The notes below the pieces were generated by a model that was given only the letters and a program-made list of their open reading frames with translations, searched no databases and had not been told where the DNA came from. A stretch of DNA of 64,000 bases, from the NCBI GenBank assembly GCA_949317995.1, contig OX439040.1, positions 22,439,830 to 22,503,829 on the forward strand, read 5' to 3'. Positions 33,112-44,149 of this stretch are shown here, piece by piece (position 1 is the stretch's first letter; the number at the start of each line of letters is the position of its first letter). The stretch is from Acholoe squamosa (Eukaryota; Annelida; Polychaeta; Phyllodocida; Polynoidae). The translations under genes and the position numbers were made by a program.

Positions 33112-33344
33112 TTGACACAACGCCATGGCCGCTCTCTGGCGGAAAACAGCCGCGCTGGGGCACCATATATCATGGCGGCCGCCATTTTCCAACTGCATGA
33201 ACTCCACCAAAAGGAAGCACAACTCATTTCAACCCGGTGGTTATCGTTTGAAAGGGATGTTATGATGTGTAAGCAATCGGCAACTATTTTGGTACTTATT
33301 GATTTGCCATTCTCAAATGCTATGATACAGATAGAGGTAGACAT
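33112..33344 (+). pseudogene. Possible hAT transposase remnant (STRWLS motif)
   Basis: The plus frame reads MAAAIFQLHELHQKEAQL, then ISTRWLSFERDV, then QSATILVLIDLP. The S/T-R-W-L-S word followed by a hydrophobic stretch is characteristic of the C-terminal half of hAT transposases and of host genes derived from them. The frame runs into the MITE at 33345 and stops soon after. Only some 60 residues are hAT-like against 500-700 for an intact protein, so this would be a fragment. Just upstream ATGGCGGCCGCCAT (33172-33185) is a perfect palindrome of two YY1-type words. Confidence 0.3.
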
Positions 33345-33477
33345 CAGAGATGCCACTTTTCCTAACTTTTTAGGAATTCCGAATTTTGGAATTCATTTCC
33401 TATAGGCATTTCCTATAGGGAGTCCCGAAAATTAGGATGATTTCCGAATTTTCATTGACCAGTGAGTGGCATCTCTG
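33345..33477. mobile_element. CAGAGATGCC MITE, 133 bp
   Basis: Ends CAGAGATGCCACTTTTCC and GAGTGGCATCTCTG are inverted repeats. The six flanking bases are AGACAT on the left and GGACAT on the right, one mismatch. The interior is AT-rich with GGAATTCCGAATTTTGGAATTC-like short palindromes. Sister copy at 33867-34009. Confidence 0.75.
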
Positions 33478-33590
33478 GGACATACGTAACTATGTAGGAT
33501 GGGACATTGGATGTGTATTGACCTTAAACAGTTGATAACAGGACTGATAAGTGCTACCCAAAGATTCATGTCGCTAACAATTGCCAATTC

Positions 33591-34056
33591 CATAGGTACT
33601 TAGAAAGTGCATGTGCATTCCATTGAGGCATCAGGCGGGCCAAAGTTGTGAACACCATTGTATTCACATAAATGATCATTCCTTATCTCTCTCCAAAAGT
33701 AGGGTTTTTTAATTCGTGGACAAAATATTCAATTCTGTCCCTATGAGGCACCAAAGCAGCACGTGGTATAGCACTGCTCAGTGCACCATGCTGATATTGG
33801 CATGAGGCGGGAATGCATGTCATTGCTGAACTACTTACCTGAGCTGTATTCCTTAAGGTCAGAGTGCAGAGATGCCACTTTTCCTGGTTTACCAGGAATT
33901 CCTGGTTTTGATTCTAAGATTTCTGTATTAAATCGTGTTAAATTCCTGGGAAAATGTGTCCCAAAGTTCAGCTTTCCTGTTTTTTGTCGGCCAGTGATTG
34001 GCATCTCTGAGAGTGTAATGAAGCACTGTCCAGCCCTTGAAAGGTTAAATGCTTCT
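33591..34056. mobile_element. TTAACCC-type MITE, diverged and interrupted
   Basis: The words GCATGTGCATTCCATTGAGGC, GCACCATGCTGATATTGGCATG and GAACTACTTACCTGAG, and an end AAGGTTAAATG near 34045, resemble the family. The second CAGAGATGCC MITE (33867-34009) lies inside it. Boundaries are approximate and the left part (33591-33780) is doubtful. Confidence 0.35.
33867..34009. mobile_element. CAGAGATGCC MITE, 143 bp, 6-bp duplication AGAGTG
   Basis: Ends CAGAGATGCCACTTTTCC and GATTGGCATCTCTG. AGAGTG is found at 33861-33866 and 34010-34015. Interior TACCAGGAATTCCTGGTTTT is a short palindrome. Shares only its outer about 20 bp with the copy at 33345, so the two are subfamilies or old siblings. 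Confidence 0.8.
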
Positions 34057-35246
34057 TAGATATGTCCATTCTATAAATGATCCCTCTCCAAACCTACCCT
34101 CTTCATCCACACCTTATGAGGTACTCCTACTATAGATCAATGCAACAAGAAAGGATAAGATATTCAGTTGTTGATAATTTAGCCATTTTACTCAGGTTCA
34201 ACCAGTGATAATGCAAATTTACATACCCTTAGCCTAAGATTCTGCCTTGTAACCTACACTTTTATGGAAGTGACATGGCTGGCTAATTTTCTGATTTAAG
34301 ATCTTTACATATGTGAACATTAGAAGGCAAAGTTTTGGGCATTTTCGGATAACAGAAGAAACCCCATCTTTGTTTTATGGAATGTCACCCTTTCTTGCTG
34401 CATGGCTCTATAGTGTTGTGGTCTGGCCCCTGAGCTGCTCACTCAGGCTTCTGTTACCTCCTACTGGTGCCATAACGTCAGATCCTGTTGCTGCTCAATA
34501 TGACCCTCCCCAGCCTCCAATATGCCTATAATAGATACTGTCAGGAGTCTACTATCTCCTTATCATACTGGTATTACAGTGTTATAGTAGTGCTGGAGGA
34601 GTAACCTCATGTGCCTATAGGTTTTCTCTGTCTTGGTTATCTCAAAGCCATAGCAGGGATCTCTTTCTTGAGTAGCATCAGACAGGACAATATTCACGGG
34701 GATTTAAGATTTCAGTTTTTCCCTGGTTTCAGGGATTTTCACGTTCGAAAGACCCGTAACTTCTGGGAAATATCCGACCACAAAATTAATGGTCAGTAGT
34801 CAATAGATGGACCTGAAAGGGCTTATGAAAGAGAACTTGGTCCTGCTGTGAACAATAATTAACTTGAAAAGTGAGTTATAAGGAGACACCCTGGGGCCCT
34901 GCACTTTCAGTCATTTTGGTGGTGCGAATAAATTTAAAAAAAGATGGAAATTTTTTATATAAGAGGCAGAATTACTTAATAAATTTGTAGTGCCATCAAA
35001 GGAGGAGATGTAGGGGTCTTGCAGGAAAAGGAATTTCATCACCAAGTTTTGTAAATTTTGAGAAATTCTCAATATTGTACAGACTCAGTTGGTTGGCAGC
35101 TATAAGACGCTTTTTGCCTCCAATGGTGAAGGTATATGATGTTGATCCATGTATCAACTTTCCCGCCTTTTTTTTGCAATGTGGTACAAATAGTGCAGTT
35201 TTGGCAGGAGTTATGCGAATAGTGGCTTGGTGGTGCGAATAACCTG
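34057..35246. other. Unassigned spacer
   Basis: No supported gene. TTTCCCTGGTTTCAGGGATTTTC near 34720 is reminiscent of the interior of the CAGAGATGCC MITEs but lacks their ends. A nearly identical-looking GTGGTGCGAATA word occurs at 34919 and 35230. Confidence 0.35.
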
Positions 35247-36790
35247 CACTGTAAAAAAAATTCCGTCGAAAAAACGGAGATTCTCTGGCACCACTGGGTG
35301 CCGGCCAATCTCCGTATTTTTTACGGTCACCGTTTTCTCCAAAATCACCGTATTTTTAACCGGTACTTCTCCGTTACCTAAAAACGTTGATTTACCGTTC
35401 TTAGATTAACTGTAATTCTCAGTTACCCAAAAAACAGAGATTCTCTGGCACCACTGGGTGCCGGCCATTCTCCGTAATAACTACGGTCACCGTTCTCTTG
35501 GAGTTACTGTTATTGTAACGGAGAATGTCCTTCACCCAGTGGTGCCAGAGAATCACCGTTATTTCAAGGGAATACTTGAAATCACCGTCATTTTGATATG
35601 GCATCAAAGGATGGATTATTATGGTATTTCTATAATCCAGTTCACTTGTGTTCCAATCCCTAGTTCCATGAAAGCATCATAGAATAGTTCATCACACTTA
35701 GTAATTTCAATCTAGGGGCAGACAGCACCCTGGAATTGCTACAAAGCAACATGCATGGCTGGGTGGACATATATATATTTCTTTTCACCACAGAATAGGT
35801 GTTTGTCTCAACAAAATATCTCACAAAAGTAGATTACCATACCATTAACCATATTCTCACAGCCCCATAATTGGCCATCAATATTGATGCTGCATCTAAT
35901 TCAAAAGTTGTAAATCATTATCATTTTTTGATACATTAAGAAGTGTCTATAGAGTAGACTCCTCAAGGAAATCTCATCATGAAAGGGGCTGCCACCTGGT
36001 GTGATCAAACTAAACAATAATCAAAACAGAAATTCCCCGTAAATTGATAAACGGTGTTTCGTTGTGGTAGATTACGGATATTCAATATTGATAATTAGTC
36101 ACTACACTAATTCACCGTAATTTTCACTGTGATCCTCCGTAAATACATTACAGACACAAAAGCATTTTTTATATTAACACACACACACAGGGACTGATAC
36201 AATACAAAAATCAAACCTTTTTATATGTATAGGATATTTTTTTCTATGCCACCACCTACTCTCAATTTGAGAAACTGAAATATACTATGCATTATTATAA
36301 GTGCTTTGGTACATAAAAGCTTTCACACTATTCAGGAAAATGTATTTTTCAGAACATGTTTTCTGGGTTTCCTTGTTATATGCTCAATATCTACAGGGTT
36401 TCACTAGGATTAGAATTACAAGTTATGCCATACTGTGGTTCATGGTAAATGTTTTGAAATATACAAAGTCTCACCAGGTTCAGGAAAAATGTGTTTCTGT
36501 GTACTGGTTTACAGGATTTCCTTGTTATATGATCAATATCTACAGAGTTTCACGAGAATTGAAAATATGAAGATTCTTTGTAAGCATTCAAAATGTGCAT
36601 TACCGTAAATGCTTTGATATATACTCGGTTTCACCGTATTCAGGAAAAAGGTGTTTCTCTGTTCTGGTTTACAGAATTTCCTTGTCATATGGTCAATATC
36701 TACGGAGCTTCACTGGATTTGAAATTACAGAGATTTATTGTAAAATTAAACGGTGAATCTCCGTCTATTCAACAGAATATTTTTACAGTG
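35247..36790. mobile_element. CACTG transposon, 1544 bp, duplication TG
   Basis: Ends CACTGTAAAAAAAATTCCG and GAATATTTTTACAGTG. TG flanks both ends (35245-35246, 36791-36792). The left 370 bp holds ACGGAGATTCTCTGGCACCA twice in direct and once in inverted orientation, enclosing CCCAGTGGTGCC. Throughout there are CCGTAA/TTACGG words. The right 430 bp contains a threefold tandem repeat. No transposase is left, so this is a non-autonomous derivative with the subterminal repeats typical of EnSpm/CACTA-type elements. Confidence 0.75.
36303..36735. repeat. Threefold tandem repeat, about 150-160 bp, inside the CACTG transposon
   Basis: Units begin near 36303, 36455 and 36612 and share TTCAGGAAAA, TGTGTTTCT, GGTTTACAG, ATTTCCTTGTTATATG, TCAATATCTACAG and GTTTCAC in that order. 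Two frames across it (36301-36570, 36593-36859) give similar peptides (FPCYMINIYR, FPCHMVNIYG) only because the DNA is repeated. Confidence 0.8.
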
Positions 36791-36792
36791 TG

Positions 36793-37005
36793 GGTGAGGG
36801 AGTGCTTTTCACTTTTCGAGTTATCAGCAATTTACATTGCTGCATTATATTTATTTTAAGCCAAGTCTGATAAAAGTGATAAACACAGTACAATATCTGG
36901 GTGATGCAGAGTGCCCCAGGCTTATCACAGACCGTAGTAGTCTACCTGTGGGCAATTTGACACTGGATACAGTATTGGCCGCGGTGTGGTGGGCGGTTCC
37001 ATGGG
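36793..37005. other. Unassigned spacer
   Basis: Short single-copy-looking stretch with no motif of note. Confidence 0.3.
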
Positions 37006-37105
37006 GCTAACCCTTTAACGGTCGTCTGTTACCACCAGGCCTATATAATCAGCAGGACTGTATCCATGCATTGCCAATCGATCTGATACATGCATTAAAC
37101 CACGA
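37006..37105. mobile_element. TTAACCC-type fragment
   Basis: Begins CTAACCCTTTAACGGTCG and carries ATCCATGCATTGCC and GATACATGCATTAAACC. The right end is missing. Confidence 0.4.
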
Positions 37106-37640
37106 TGAGGTCTTTAAAATGTCTTGACGTTGGTTAGGGGGGGAGGGGGTTGATCGTAGGACGAATGGACATGAGCAGCCAGCCAGCCACCCTCGCCTCC
37201 TCTCCTCCAACCCCTCACGACCCTCCTCCAGGGACCTTGTGTGGCGAGGCAGTGCCCAGAAATGGGAATATACACTAATAGCATCAATGGGCGGCTGCAG
37301 GTGCCGACCTGCTCCAGCACGAATTGCCTCAAAGTACCATCTGTATGCCGGGCGCGGCGCACCAGCGCGATTTCCGCAGCTTTAGAGGCGGGGGAGGAGG
37401 TTGGCGCAGGTAAAGGGGAGGGGCTGGTGTGGACATTGTATAACCTAGGACCATGGAGGAGGGAGGGAGGGGGGCAGTCAGGAGGGGCTGGAGGATAAAG
37501 CCTCACCCTCCTATATATCCTAGCCCATAACGGGACCCTAATACCTGGCCCTGGACACTCCCGACCACTCTCATTCACCCCGGACAGGCCATTGTGCCCT
37601 CCAGTGCCTACTCCCCTGTCCACAGCATTGTCACCCAATT
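37106..37640. other. GC-rich block, possible CpG island
   Basis: High GC with CpGs (GCCGGGCGCGGCGCACCAGC at 37349) and long G-rich runs. It is covered by the longest open frame of the window (minus strand, 174 codons), rich in Pro/Ser/Arg/Gly with no domain. GC-rich DNA has few stops, so the frame is weak evidence. A TATAA word at 37439 and CAAAGTACCATC at 37330 do not form a convincing promoter. Confidence 0.3.
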
Positions 37641-39694
37641 TACCAGGCAGTTGGCTTGTTCCTCCAGTAGGCTAGTCACCTTCACTAAAACCCAACCCTG
37701 CGTCGCTAGCTCCTTAGACCCAGTGTCATGGGTGTAATGTGTGTATTGTAGAAGTAGCCACGGCTTCAGGAAAAGGACCCCCTATCATAAAGAAAAGGGG
37801 TCATGTTAGTATGGATACCTTTGAAACAGGGTTAATTCCTTGCTGGCGTGAGAAATGGTGATACCATAAATCAAGATGTCCAAGATAAAAAAAAAACCAA
37901 CGGAAGGAAGGATATTCAGGAGCAGATTGCTTATTTCACAATACAAAGGGGGAATCAGGGCAGATGCAGTCGGCATGATGGCGTTAGACTAAATAAATGA
38001 GGTATTTTCTCAGACTTGACTTCCAGGTTTCATGTTCGAAAAACGTTTTCCTCTTTATCTTTTAAACCCAGCCCTTGACATAAACCTATGAATAATAGAT
38101 CCATGTTTGTGACTCATTATATGAACTCATTATTCAAGGATTGTCTTGATTCATTGTCCCTCTAATTAACCATGAGAGGCATAAATTCTGTTTGAATTCT
38201 TTTCACTTTTCTTTGAATAAAGGCCAAGCCCACTCCAAATTCTGCTCATGGACCAGGTTATTGAATTATACTCCGCACCAGTGAAGTTTTTCCCTGAAAG
38301 CCAAGTATGAAAAGTGGAACTCTGGAACCCCTGTATGATATCATGTCATTTTGGCCATGTACCGTATATAATGACAACAATATGATGTAATTAAATATTC
38401 TCAGTTATTATTCAGTACATAATTGTCTTCAAGATTACCCCACCCCGTGTATGCCGACATGCCATAATTATACGTAACACTTTCACATGTAGTGAGTACA
38501 TCTCATGATCTTCGCTCGTTGTCCTCATATAACAAGCTTAGCAGGGTAAACCATGTGCTGTACCAAGTTACTATAGGGCCCACTCACATCTTATTCCACC
38601 AGTACAAGAAGGCCAACGGTTGACGACACTGACATCCCTTGTACTATTTTGTCGGGTCATTGACTTTGCACTAGGAACAAGCAAGTGTGCGCCCAGAGGG
38701 GTCCAAGGCAGGGGTCTGGAGGAGCATCCAGGGAGTAGGTCCAGGACCTGGAAGGCAGTGAGGGCGTTAAGAGGGATGGGACAGGGAAGGGGCCATCGGT
38801 CTGGTAGGGTCAGTGACTTCCCAGTGGTCCGCAGCCTCATTTCAGCCCCTGATGGATAGGTCCTAGCGGGTTGAGTGGCAGTGGCGATTTACCACCCCAA
38901 CTTTTGTCAGAAGAACACAAGGGCCAGGGAGGCGGCAAAAGAGGGATCAAGGCATTGGGATGTGTGTGGGGCACGGGGTAGACGATTGCTTAACGATGCC
39001 AACCCCTCCCCCCCCCCCATGAGCCGGAGACTGATGGCCGCTGCCACGAAGGTCAAGGTTATCTTATGATCGCTCGGCTACCCACGGTTCCCAGCGCGTT
39101 TCCGGTGGCCAGAGGATGTGAGCGATAATACAGGAAACGACCCTGTCTTTATTGTCGCTAAGACGGGATAAAGTCTGAAGGTCAACCCCGGTCGTCTCTG
39201 TTTGGCCAAGGGCCCGGCTCAAAAGGGCCAGAAGAGTGGTGGCTGTTACATAAAGATAGGTTTCCATACCAGTGTGTATGAAACTGGAACAACAGGGCCA
39301 TGGAAGAGCTTAAAACCACATATAAGTCCACCCAAAAAACCTTAACTTCCAATATGTAGTTGCAGGCGGGGACTCAAAAGGCCTATCATTTTATGATCAG
39401 AAACCGCCATTGTATATTTATATCCTTTGATTAAATCGTCTTAGTGACTCAAAACATTTCTCGTTTGGAGAAGGGTACCGTAGATAGATGTAGACAGATC
39501 TGTCTCTTGATTCCCATGACCCCTTAAAAGGCCACAGCATGGAAGGCCCTTGTGATCATGCTCAGCATTATATCAGAGTAGAATCAGGATATTTAGGAGC
39601 GACAAATGAACGTTGTGGATCAACGGAACCAGTAGCATGTCTCAATACCTTGGACTAGAGAGAATGGATCAAAAATTATTCTTGAACAAAACTT
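37641..39694. other. Unassigned spacer with a tRNA-like scrap
   Basis: At 37975-38045 GATGGCGTTAGACTAAA, GACTTCCAGG and CATGTTCGAAAA are in the order of a tRNA-SINE head (A box, middle, B box) but heavily decayed. 38560-39270 is moderately GC-rich with purine-rich runs and no supported frame. C11 at 39008 is a simple repeat. Confidence 0.3.
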
Positions 39695-39945
39695 CACTGA
39701 GAAAAATAAGTTACTCACTTGAGTCTAGATCCAGACTCAGGCAATGTCGCCAAAATGAGTATCATTTGAGACTCACCCAGATCCTTGCATGACACTCAGG
39801 CAAAGTCAGAGTATCAAGCAAGGATCAGCCTCAGGATCTGCCTGAGTATCATGCAAGGATCAGGGTGAGTCTCAAATGATATTCATTTTGGCGACATTGC
39901 CTGAGTCTGGATCTAGACTCAAGTGAGTAACTTTTTTTCTCAGTG
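39695..39945. mobile_element. CACTG palindromic MITE, 251 bp, duplication TT
   Basis: Nearly the whole element is an inverted repeat. Arms of about 107 bp start CACTGAGAAAAATAAGTTAC and differ at only a handful of positions, and the centre is about 40 bp. TT stands on both sides (39693-39694, 39946-39947). Arm words include GACTCAGGCAATGTCGCC and GATCCTTGCATG. The close match between arms indicates youth or recent gene conversion, and a transcript would fold into a long hairpin. Confidence 0.85.
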
Positions 39946-39947
39946 TT

Positions 39948-41027
39948 CGCTGCTTGAACAAAGCAGCGAAGTTATCAATTTAATCTGTTTCACAATAGAG
40001 TGAAATGATATGGCATGATGAAAATAAATATCGAAATCGTGAGAAGCGAGAGCAGACAAAGGCTTCTATACAGGCCTACTGCATATGTATGTTCTCTAGA
40101 AACCTGCCATTATTCTGCAAGTGCCGACAATTTTATAATGATTAGGGTAATATTCAGTCTAGATCTGTCATGATATGATACCATGAATATTCACGAGAGA
40201 ACAATGTAGAGCATGCAACTGATACAGAATAGTCCCAAATAGCCGGTATAACCGTTGTTTTGGCACAAATGCCAGCCATCCTTCATGCTTTCACTGTGCA
40301 AGTTAGATGGCTATTGCCTGACAGCAACAACTATAACTTTTCAAAAAGCACTAGAAGGGAATGATGTGTGGGGGGATGCTTAGGATCCTATCCCCACGTC
40401 TAAAGCACTGTGCAAACAGCCCTGAACAGCCATGATTGGTGGTTGTTGGACAATTAAAAACCAGAAAAATGGAGTGGAGAGTAATGCACGGGTGCTGCAT
40501 TGTGTACAGTGGAATCATTTGTCATTGGCAAAGCCTGACGAGGTTATGGCGTGTGTACCAGCATTCTAACTGTAGGCCTCAATTGGATGACAACAGCGGT
40601 ACATTGTGAATCGTTCGTTAGTGATTGTGATGGCAATGTGTTAGAATGGTTGCAGGCCTCAATCCTAGCCTGCCTTTATTTCCTTGGCCATCTATCTTGC
40701 CTCATCTATAGCCGTAGCATGTCATCAAATCCTTTATGTATACGGTTCTTGATGAAGCATGTTTTGGATTGAAGACCTTCCTGCTTTTCCTTTTGTCTAA
40801 GTAGAAATTCCATTTTGGCAAGAATTGATGTTCCTTTTGTGTACAGACTTCTTTGGTAAATTTGGATAATTCCCTGCTAAAGAGGTGCTCAAATGTTAAA
40901 AGTTTTCTCGCTTTGGTCAACCAGGTTTGGCATCTTTTTGAGTCAATGTAAATAGAATACAGTGGTATGTATAAAAAGCAGTGGCGGTTGAAGGTTTTAG
41001 TCTATGCAAAAATGACCTTAGGTACTT
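39948..41027. other. Unassigned spacer
   Basis: No repeat partner seen. Frames at 40551-41236 are short, overlap on both strands and lack domains. Confidence 0.35.
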
Positions 41028-41212
41028 TTCTTCATCGGGCTTCCCAAGCCCACTTAAAAGGGTCTTATTCTCCTCTTTCCTATCCCCTCGAATGTATAAG
41101 GTGCACATATGCGTGGACACTAACACATTCCTCTGTGAAATTAACCTTAGCTGTTGAAATGGCGTTAAACATCTATTACTCACTCACTCATTCACTCACT
41201 CACTTACTTCTC
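41028..41212 (+). mobile_element. SINE-like element, copy 2
   Basis: Starts TCGGGCTTCCCAAGCCCACTT, runs through CTCTTTCCTATCCCCTCG, GGTGCACATATGCG and ACACATTCCTCTGTG, and ends ATGGCGTTAAACATCTATT followed by (ACTC)n to about 41212. The body is about 80% like the copy at 20780-20975, but the tail tetramer differs. GGCGTTAAAC plus a tetranucleotide tail resembles SINEs I recall from molluscs. Family not confirmed. Confidence 0.65.
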
Positions 41213-41604
41213 TTCATAGTGTTACTACTAATATAGTGTCTCACTTTAACATTCAGTTCAATTTGCTAATGACCCGAAATAACATAGTTTGGGGAGGATT
41301 AGAAGATGTGTGGGATGCAGTCCAGGTGTGGATTTGAATCCAGCAAGACAACTACTTATAGAGATTGGCCTATAACTTATATGTTATGCTTTCATGAATA
41401 GAGATAATGCATGACAGGGTCATATTCATCCCGTGTATGAAAAAACGTTGTCCAGGCCAAAGTGAAGGGTCGAGGGGGGTAGGGTGGGCAATCTCATTAA
41501 TCTAGTGCCATTCTTGAGACAGTCGCAACTCTAGAACACCTGCCAACAAAAACTCTAAATGAGGCATTGTTATTACACCGTCAACTCTGGATCATACGCA
41601 GGAT
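41213..41604. other. Unassigned spacer with a B-box-like word
   Basis: GGTGTGGATTTGAATCCAGC at 41325 contains a good pol III B-box match, but no A box at the right distance was recognised. Probably a decayed SINE. Confidence 0.3.
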
Positions 41605-41751
41605 CCTAACCCTTTAAATAGAGACACATCACCACCCCATTTTCATCCAAATCCTTGGGTCCAAATGGTCCTGATGATGCACAGAGGCATGCTCTTCATG
41701 CATCACGCTGACAGAGGTAACATTCTGGCAATATGTCTTCTTCAAAGGGTT
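41605..41751. mobile_element. TTAACCC-type MITE, short copy
   Basis: CTAACCCTTTAAATAGAG at the left and CTTCAAAGGGTTAAG at the right. The interior has GATGATGCACAGAGGCATG and TTCATGCATCACGCTGACAG. At 147 bp it is about half the usual length. Confidence 0.6.
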
Positions 41752-42684
41752 AAGCATAACACACCCCCAAGACAAATATAGATAGAAAAACAAGGGATAG
41801 TGACATGAGGGGGAGGGTGTTCATATGCAATGCAAACTCCCACACATTCCAACTGAAGTGCTTTTTGTTTTCTCGCTTGGATTGCCTGTCTTAAATTATT
41901 GCAGATACAAATTCGGGGCCGGTGTGGAAAAGCCTCGTCTGAGTGAATGCACACTAAATTGGGAGCTGCTCGCCAGGCCGAGCTACTCGCCTGGTCGGCG
42001 TTAGTCCTGGTTTCACAAGGCCCCTTATCAAGGCCCTTCTCCCTGGAGTGTTGTCTGGTAAAGGTCTCCTAAGGGCACTTCAACAGTGAGTCAGCAGGAC
42101 TGGGAGTGGCAGGGACAGGAGTGAGAATTTGGAGAGGGTTGAGATTACAGAGAGTAGGTCTAGAAGGACAGGGGACGGTTAGATACGGTGTTAGGGGGAA
42201 TTGATGGTGGTTAGTAAGCTAGGTGAGGCAGTGGTTAAAGTAAAATATATTGGAATACCTCATGAATTTTTGAAGTTAAACAGGGGTATTGTCTGTTTGA
42301 GATTGTTTGAATTGGAGAGGAAAGTGGGACCTCGTAGTATTGGAAAAATGATGAGTTACAGCAAGGGAAAGGGACAAGAGAAGTAACAGTATGTTGTAAA
42401 TAGAGCCATTGCCCATTAGTGATTTTACATCCCAGTAATATCTATAAAAAAAACCGGCCGCGAGGAGACTACCGAGTATAATAAAGTATATATTGTAGAG
42501 GTTAGGATGAATCTAAATTCTAATTCTAAGGTTTCATGTGCATCAAAACAAAATGCTCCATCTTTTGGAATATGGGGAAAATGCCAACTACACTTCTCAC
42601 CAGAAACGCCTTACGCTACAGTCTTCACATCCTAGCATGACGATGTCCCAGATCTAGACATGCCTACAACATTCTCTACCTAGC
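41752..42684. other. Unassigned spacer
   Basis: GGAGCTGCTCGCCAGGCCGAGCTACTCGCCTGG (two related halves, 41962-41994) resembles a doubled central palindrome of the TTAACCC family. 42100-42400 is purine-rich (GGAAAGGGACAAGAGAAG). No gene supported. Confidence 0.35.
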
Positions 42685-42800
42685 TTTCATGCATCATGCC
42701 CATTGATCGCCATGATAAGGCCATGGTGCATGCGTTGGCTGTCATGATGCACGAATGAGGCCCTGGTGACGACCTGAGTCATCAATATGATGACTCTGTA
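42685..42800. mobile_element. TTAACCC-type fragment
   Basis: TTTCATGCATCATGCCC, GGTGCATGCGTTGGCTG and CATGATGCACGAATGAGGCC are core words of the family. Neither end is preserved. Confidence 0.45.
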
Positions 42801-42854
42801 CTGTCAGTATTGTCATCCTGATGAATCAGGCCATCAGGATGATGACCTAAAGTC

Positions 42855-42935
42855 GTCATTTTGACTACCTAAAGCTGTAGTTTTAGGTATCGTCAACTTG
42901 AGGACCTAAAGTGGTCACCGCTGACTAGTTTCGGA
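42855..42935 (-). repeat. Dispersed repeat, inverted partner at 56095
   Basis: On the minus strand it reads CGAAACTAGTCAGCGGTGAC, CACTTTAGGT, then GTTGACGATACCTAAAACT. The same order (CGAAACTAGTCAGTGGTGAC, GACTTTAGG, TTGACAATACCTAAAACT) lies on the plus strand at about 56093-56143. Family unknown. Confidence 0.6.
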
Positions 42936-43960
42936 TCTTCCATGTTTTCAGTGTAAGCTCTTGACGGGTCGGCATATTTGACCCATCAGTGCTGAGGGGT
43001 TCATTCACCAGCACTGCCCATCAGAGATGGATATTTTCGGGGTTTTCCCCGATTTCATGAATTCTTCCCGGCTCTGTAAACCAATACATATTCATACCTA
43101 TGCACAACCTACACCAAAGGGGTTCTAATTCACCATTCCAGGGATTTTCTTGATCGGTCTCTTCCATTAGTTCATCATTAATAGTAAGGGATATGGACAT
43201 GTATGCAGCCTTTGAGGAACTTAGTACTTGCTGGTTTCTTCTGGCTCTGGTCTGCTGTGTGCTCAACCCTTCCTCGGCTTGGCCCAGCTCTAGTCGTGTT
43301 GTTGTTTGTCATTGGGAGAAGGGGAGGGAGAGGATTAGCCTGATAGGATTGAGTTGAGACTGTTTGCTCCGTGTCTGAGGCGCTGCAAGAGGTGTCTAAC
43401 GTAGGAAGCAGCAGCTTAGACCCTTTTCCACCTGAGTGAAGCAATCCTGAACATTTCCTTTACTGTTTCTTGCTGTTTCTCTACTGAGGTATAAACTTAA
43501 AAACAGCAACTTGAACAGTTACTTAGAGATAACAGTTGTATGTGGTATGCGTCAGTACTAACATTTGTGTCTACAGGCTAAAGGGACAATGTTAATGACT
43601 GATCAGGATTTAAAAGCTAATTTCTCGCCATGAACGAAAGACCATGTAAAGAGGGAAAAAACATAAAAAAGGTGCCAGACTTTTGATTTCTTTTTCTTGT
43701 CGAAATAACACAAGATAAGATTTCATGCCGTAAGACGTGCCATATATCAGCAAAATCATAGACATTTCACATATTCTATTATCTCAAGTATAATGCACTC
43801 CTGCAGTTTAACTTCAAGGTACATATAATTATATTCTGTAGATGACAACCCCAATTCACCAAAGACAAAAATAAAAAAGGATAGTTTTACTCATCCATCA
43901 CCAAATCAACTCACAACACCAAAATAAGATACTACAGTCTGGTCCTAGGCATGTGGTAAC
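42936..43960. other. Spacer with unassigned minus-strand frames
   Basis: Minus frames 43178-43444 and 43021-43266 overlap in different phases and encode polar, low-complexity peptides (DTSCSASDTEQTVSTQSYQ; INDELMEETDQENPWNGELE). Either could be part of a disordered protein, but no splice signals or homology support them. Confidence 0.2.
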
Positions 43961-43966
43961 ACTTAC

Positions 43967-44117
43967 CTTTGTCTAATAGGTCCCAGTGAACCCATATCAA
44001 CAATACCAGCAATTTCCTGTCTTTTATTTCCCTACCCTTTGCAACAATCTCTATTGCACTTTGTCCCCCATCCATCCACCCAATGCAGGAGAGACGACCC
44101 CACCTTTTGCGTTCCAT
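43967..44117 (-). CDS. Candidate first coding exon, unknown protein
   Basis: On the minus strand an ATG at 44117 opens MERKRWGRLSCIGWMDGGQS, continuing to WVHWDLLDK, and reaches GACAAAG/GTAAGT, a near-perfect donor (junction 43967/43966), in frame. The GC-rich block upstream (44150-44520) could be its promoter, which is a coherent arrangement. Against it: the peptide matches no family I recognise, the start context is only fair, and no downstream exon was identified. Confidence 0.2.
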
Positions 44118-44149
44118 CTATTCTATTTTTATCACCTCGGGCAAACACT

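Noticed and set aside
36301-36859. Two frames with similar peptides (FPCYMINIYR / FPCHMVNIYG)
   Set aside because: Similarity is due to tandem DNA repeats inside the CACTG transposon, not to a protein family.
37114-37638. 174-codon minus-strand frame, longest in the window
   Set aside because: It lies in a GC-rich block where stops are rare, has Pro/Ser/Arg/Gly-biased composition, no domain and no splice context.
41213-41360. tRNA gene at the GGATTTGAATCC word
   Set aside because: No acceptor stem, anticodon arm or A box could be paired around it. At most a decayed SINE.
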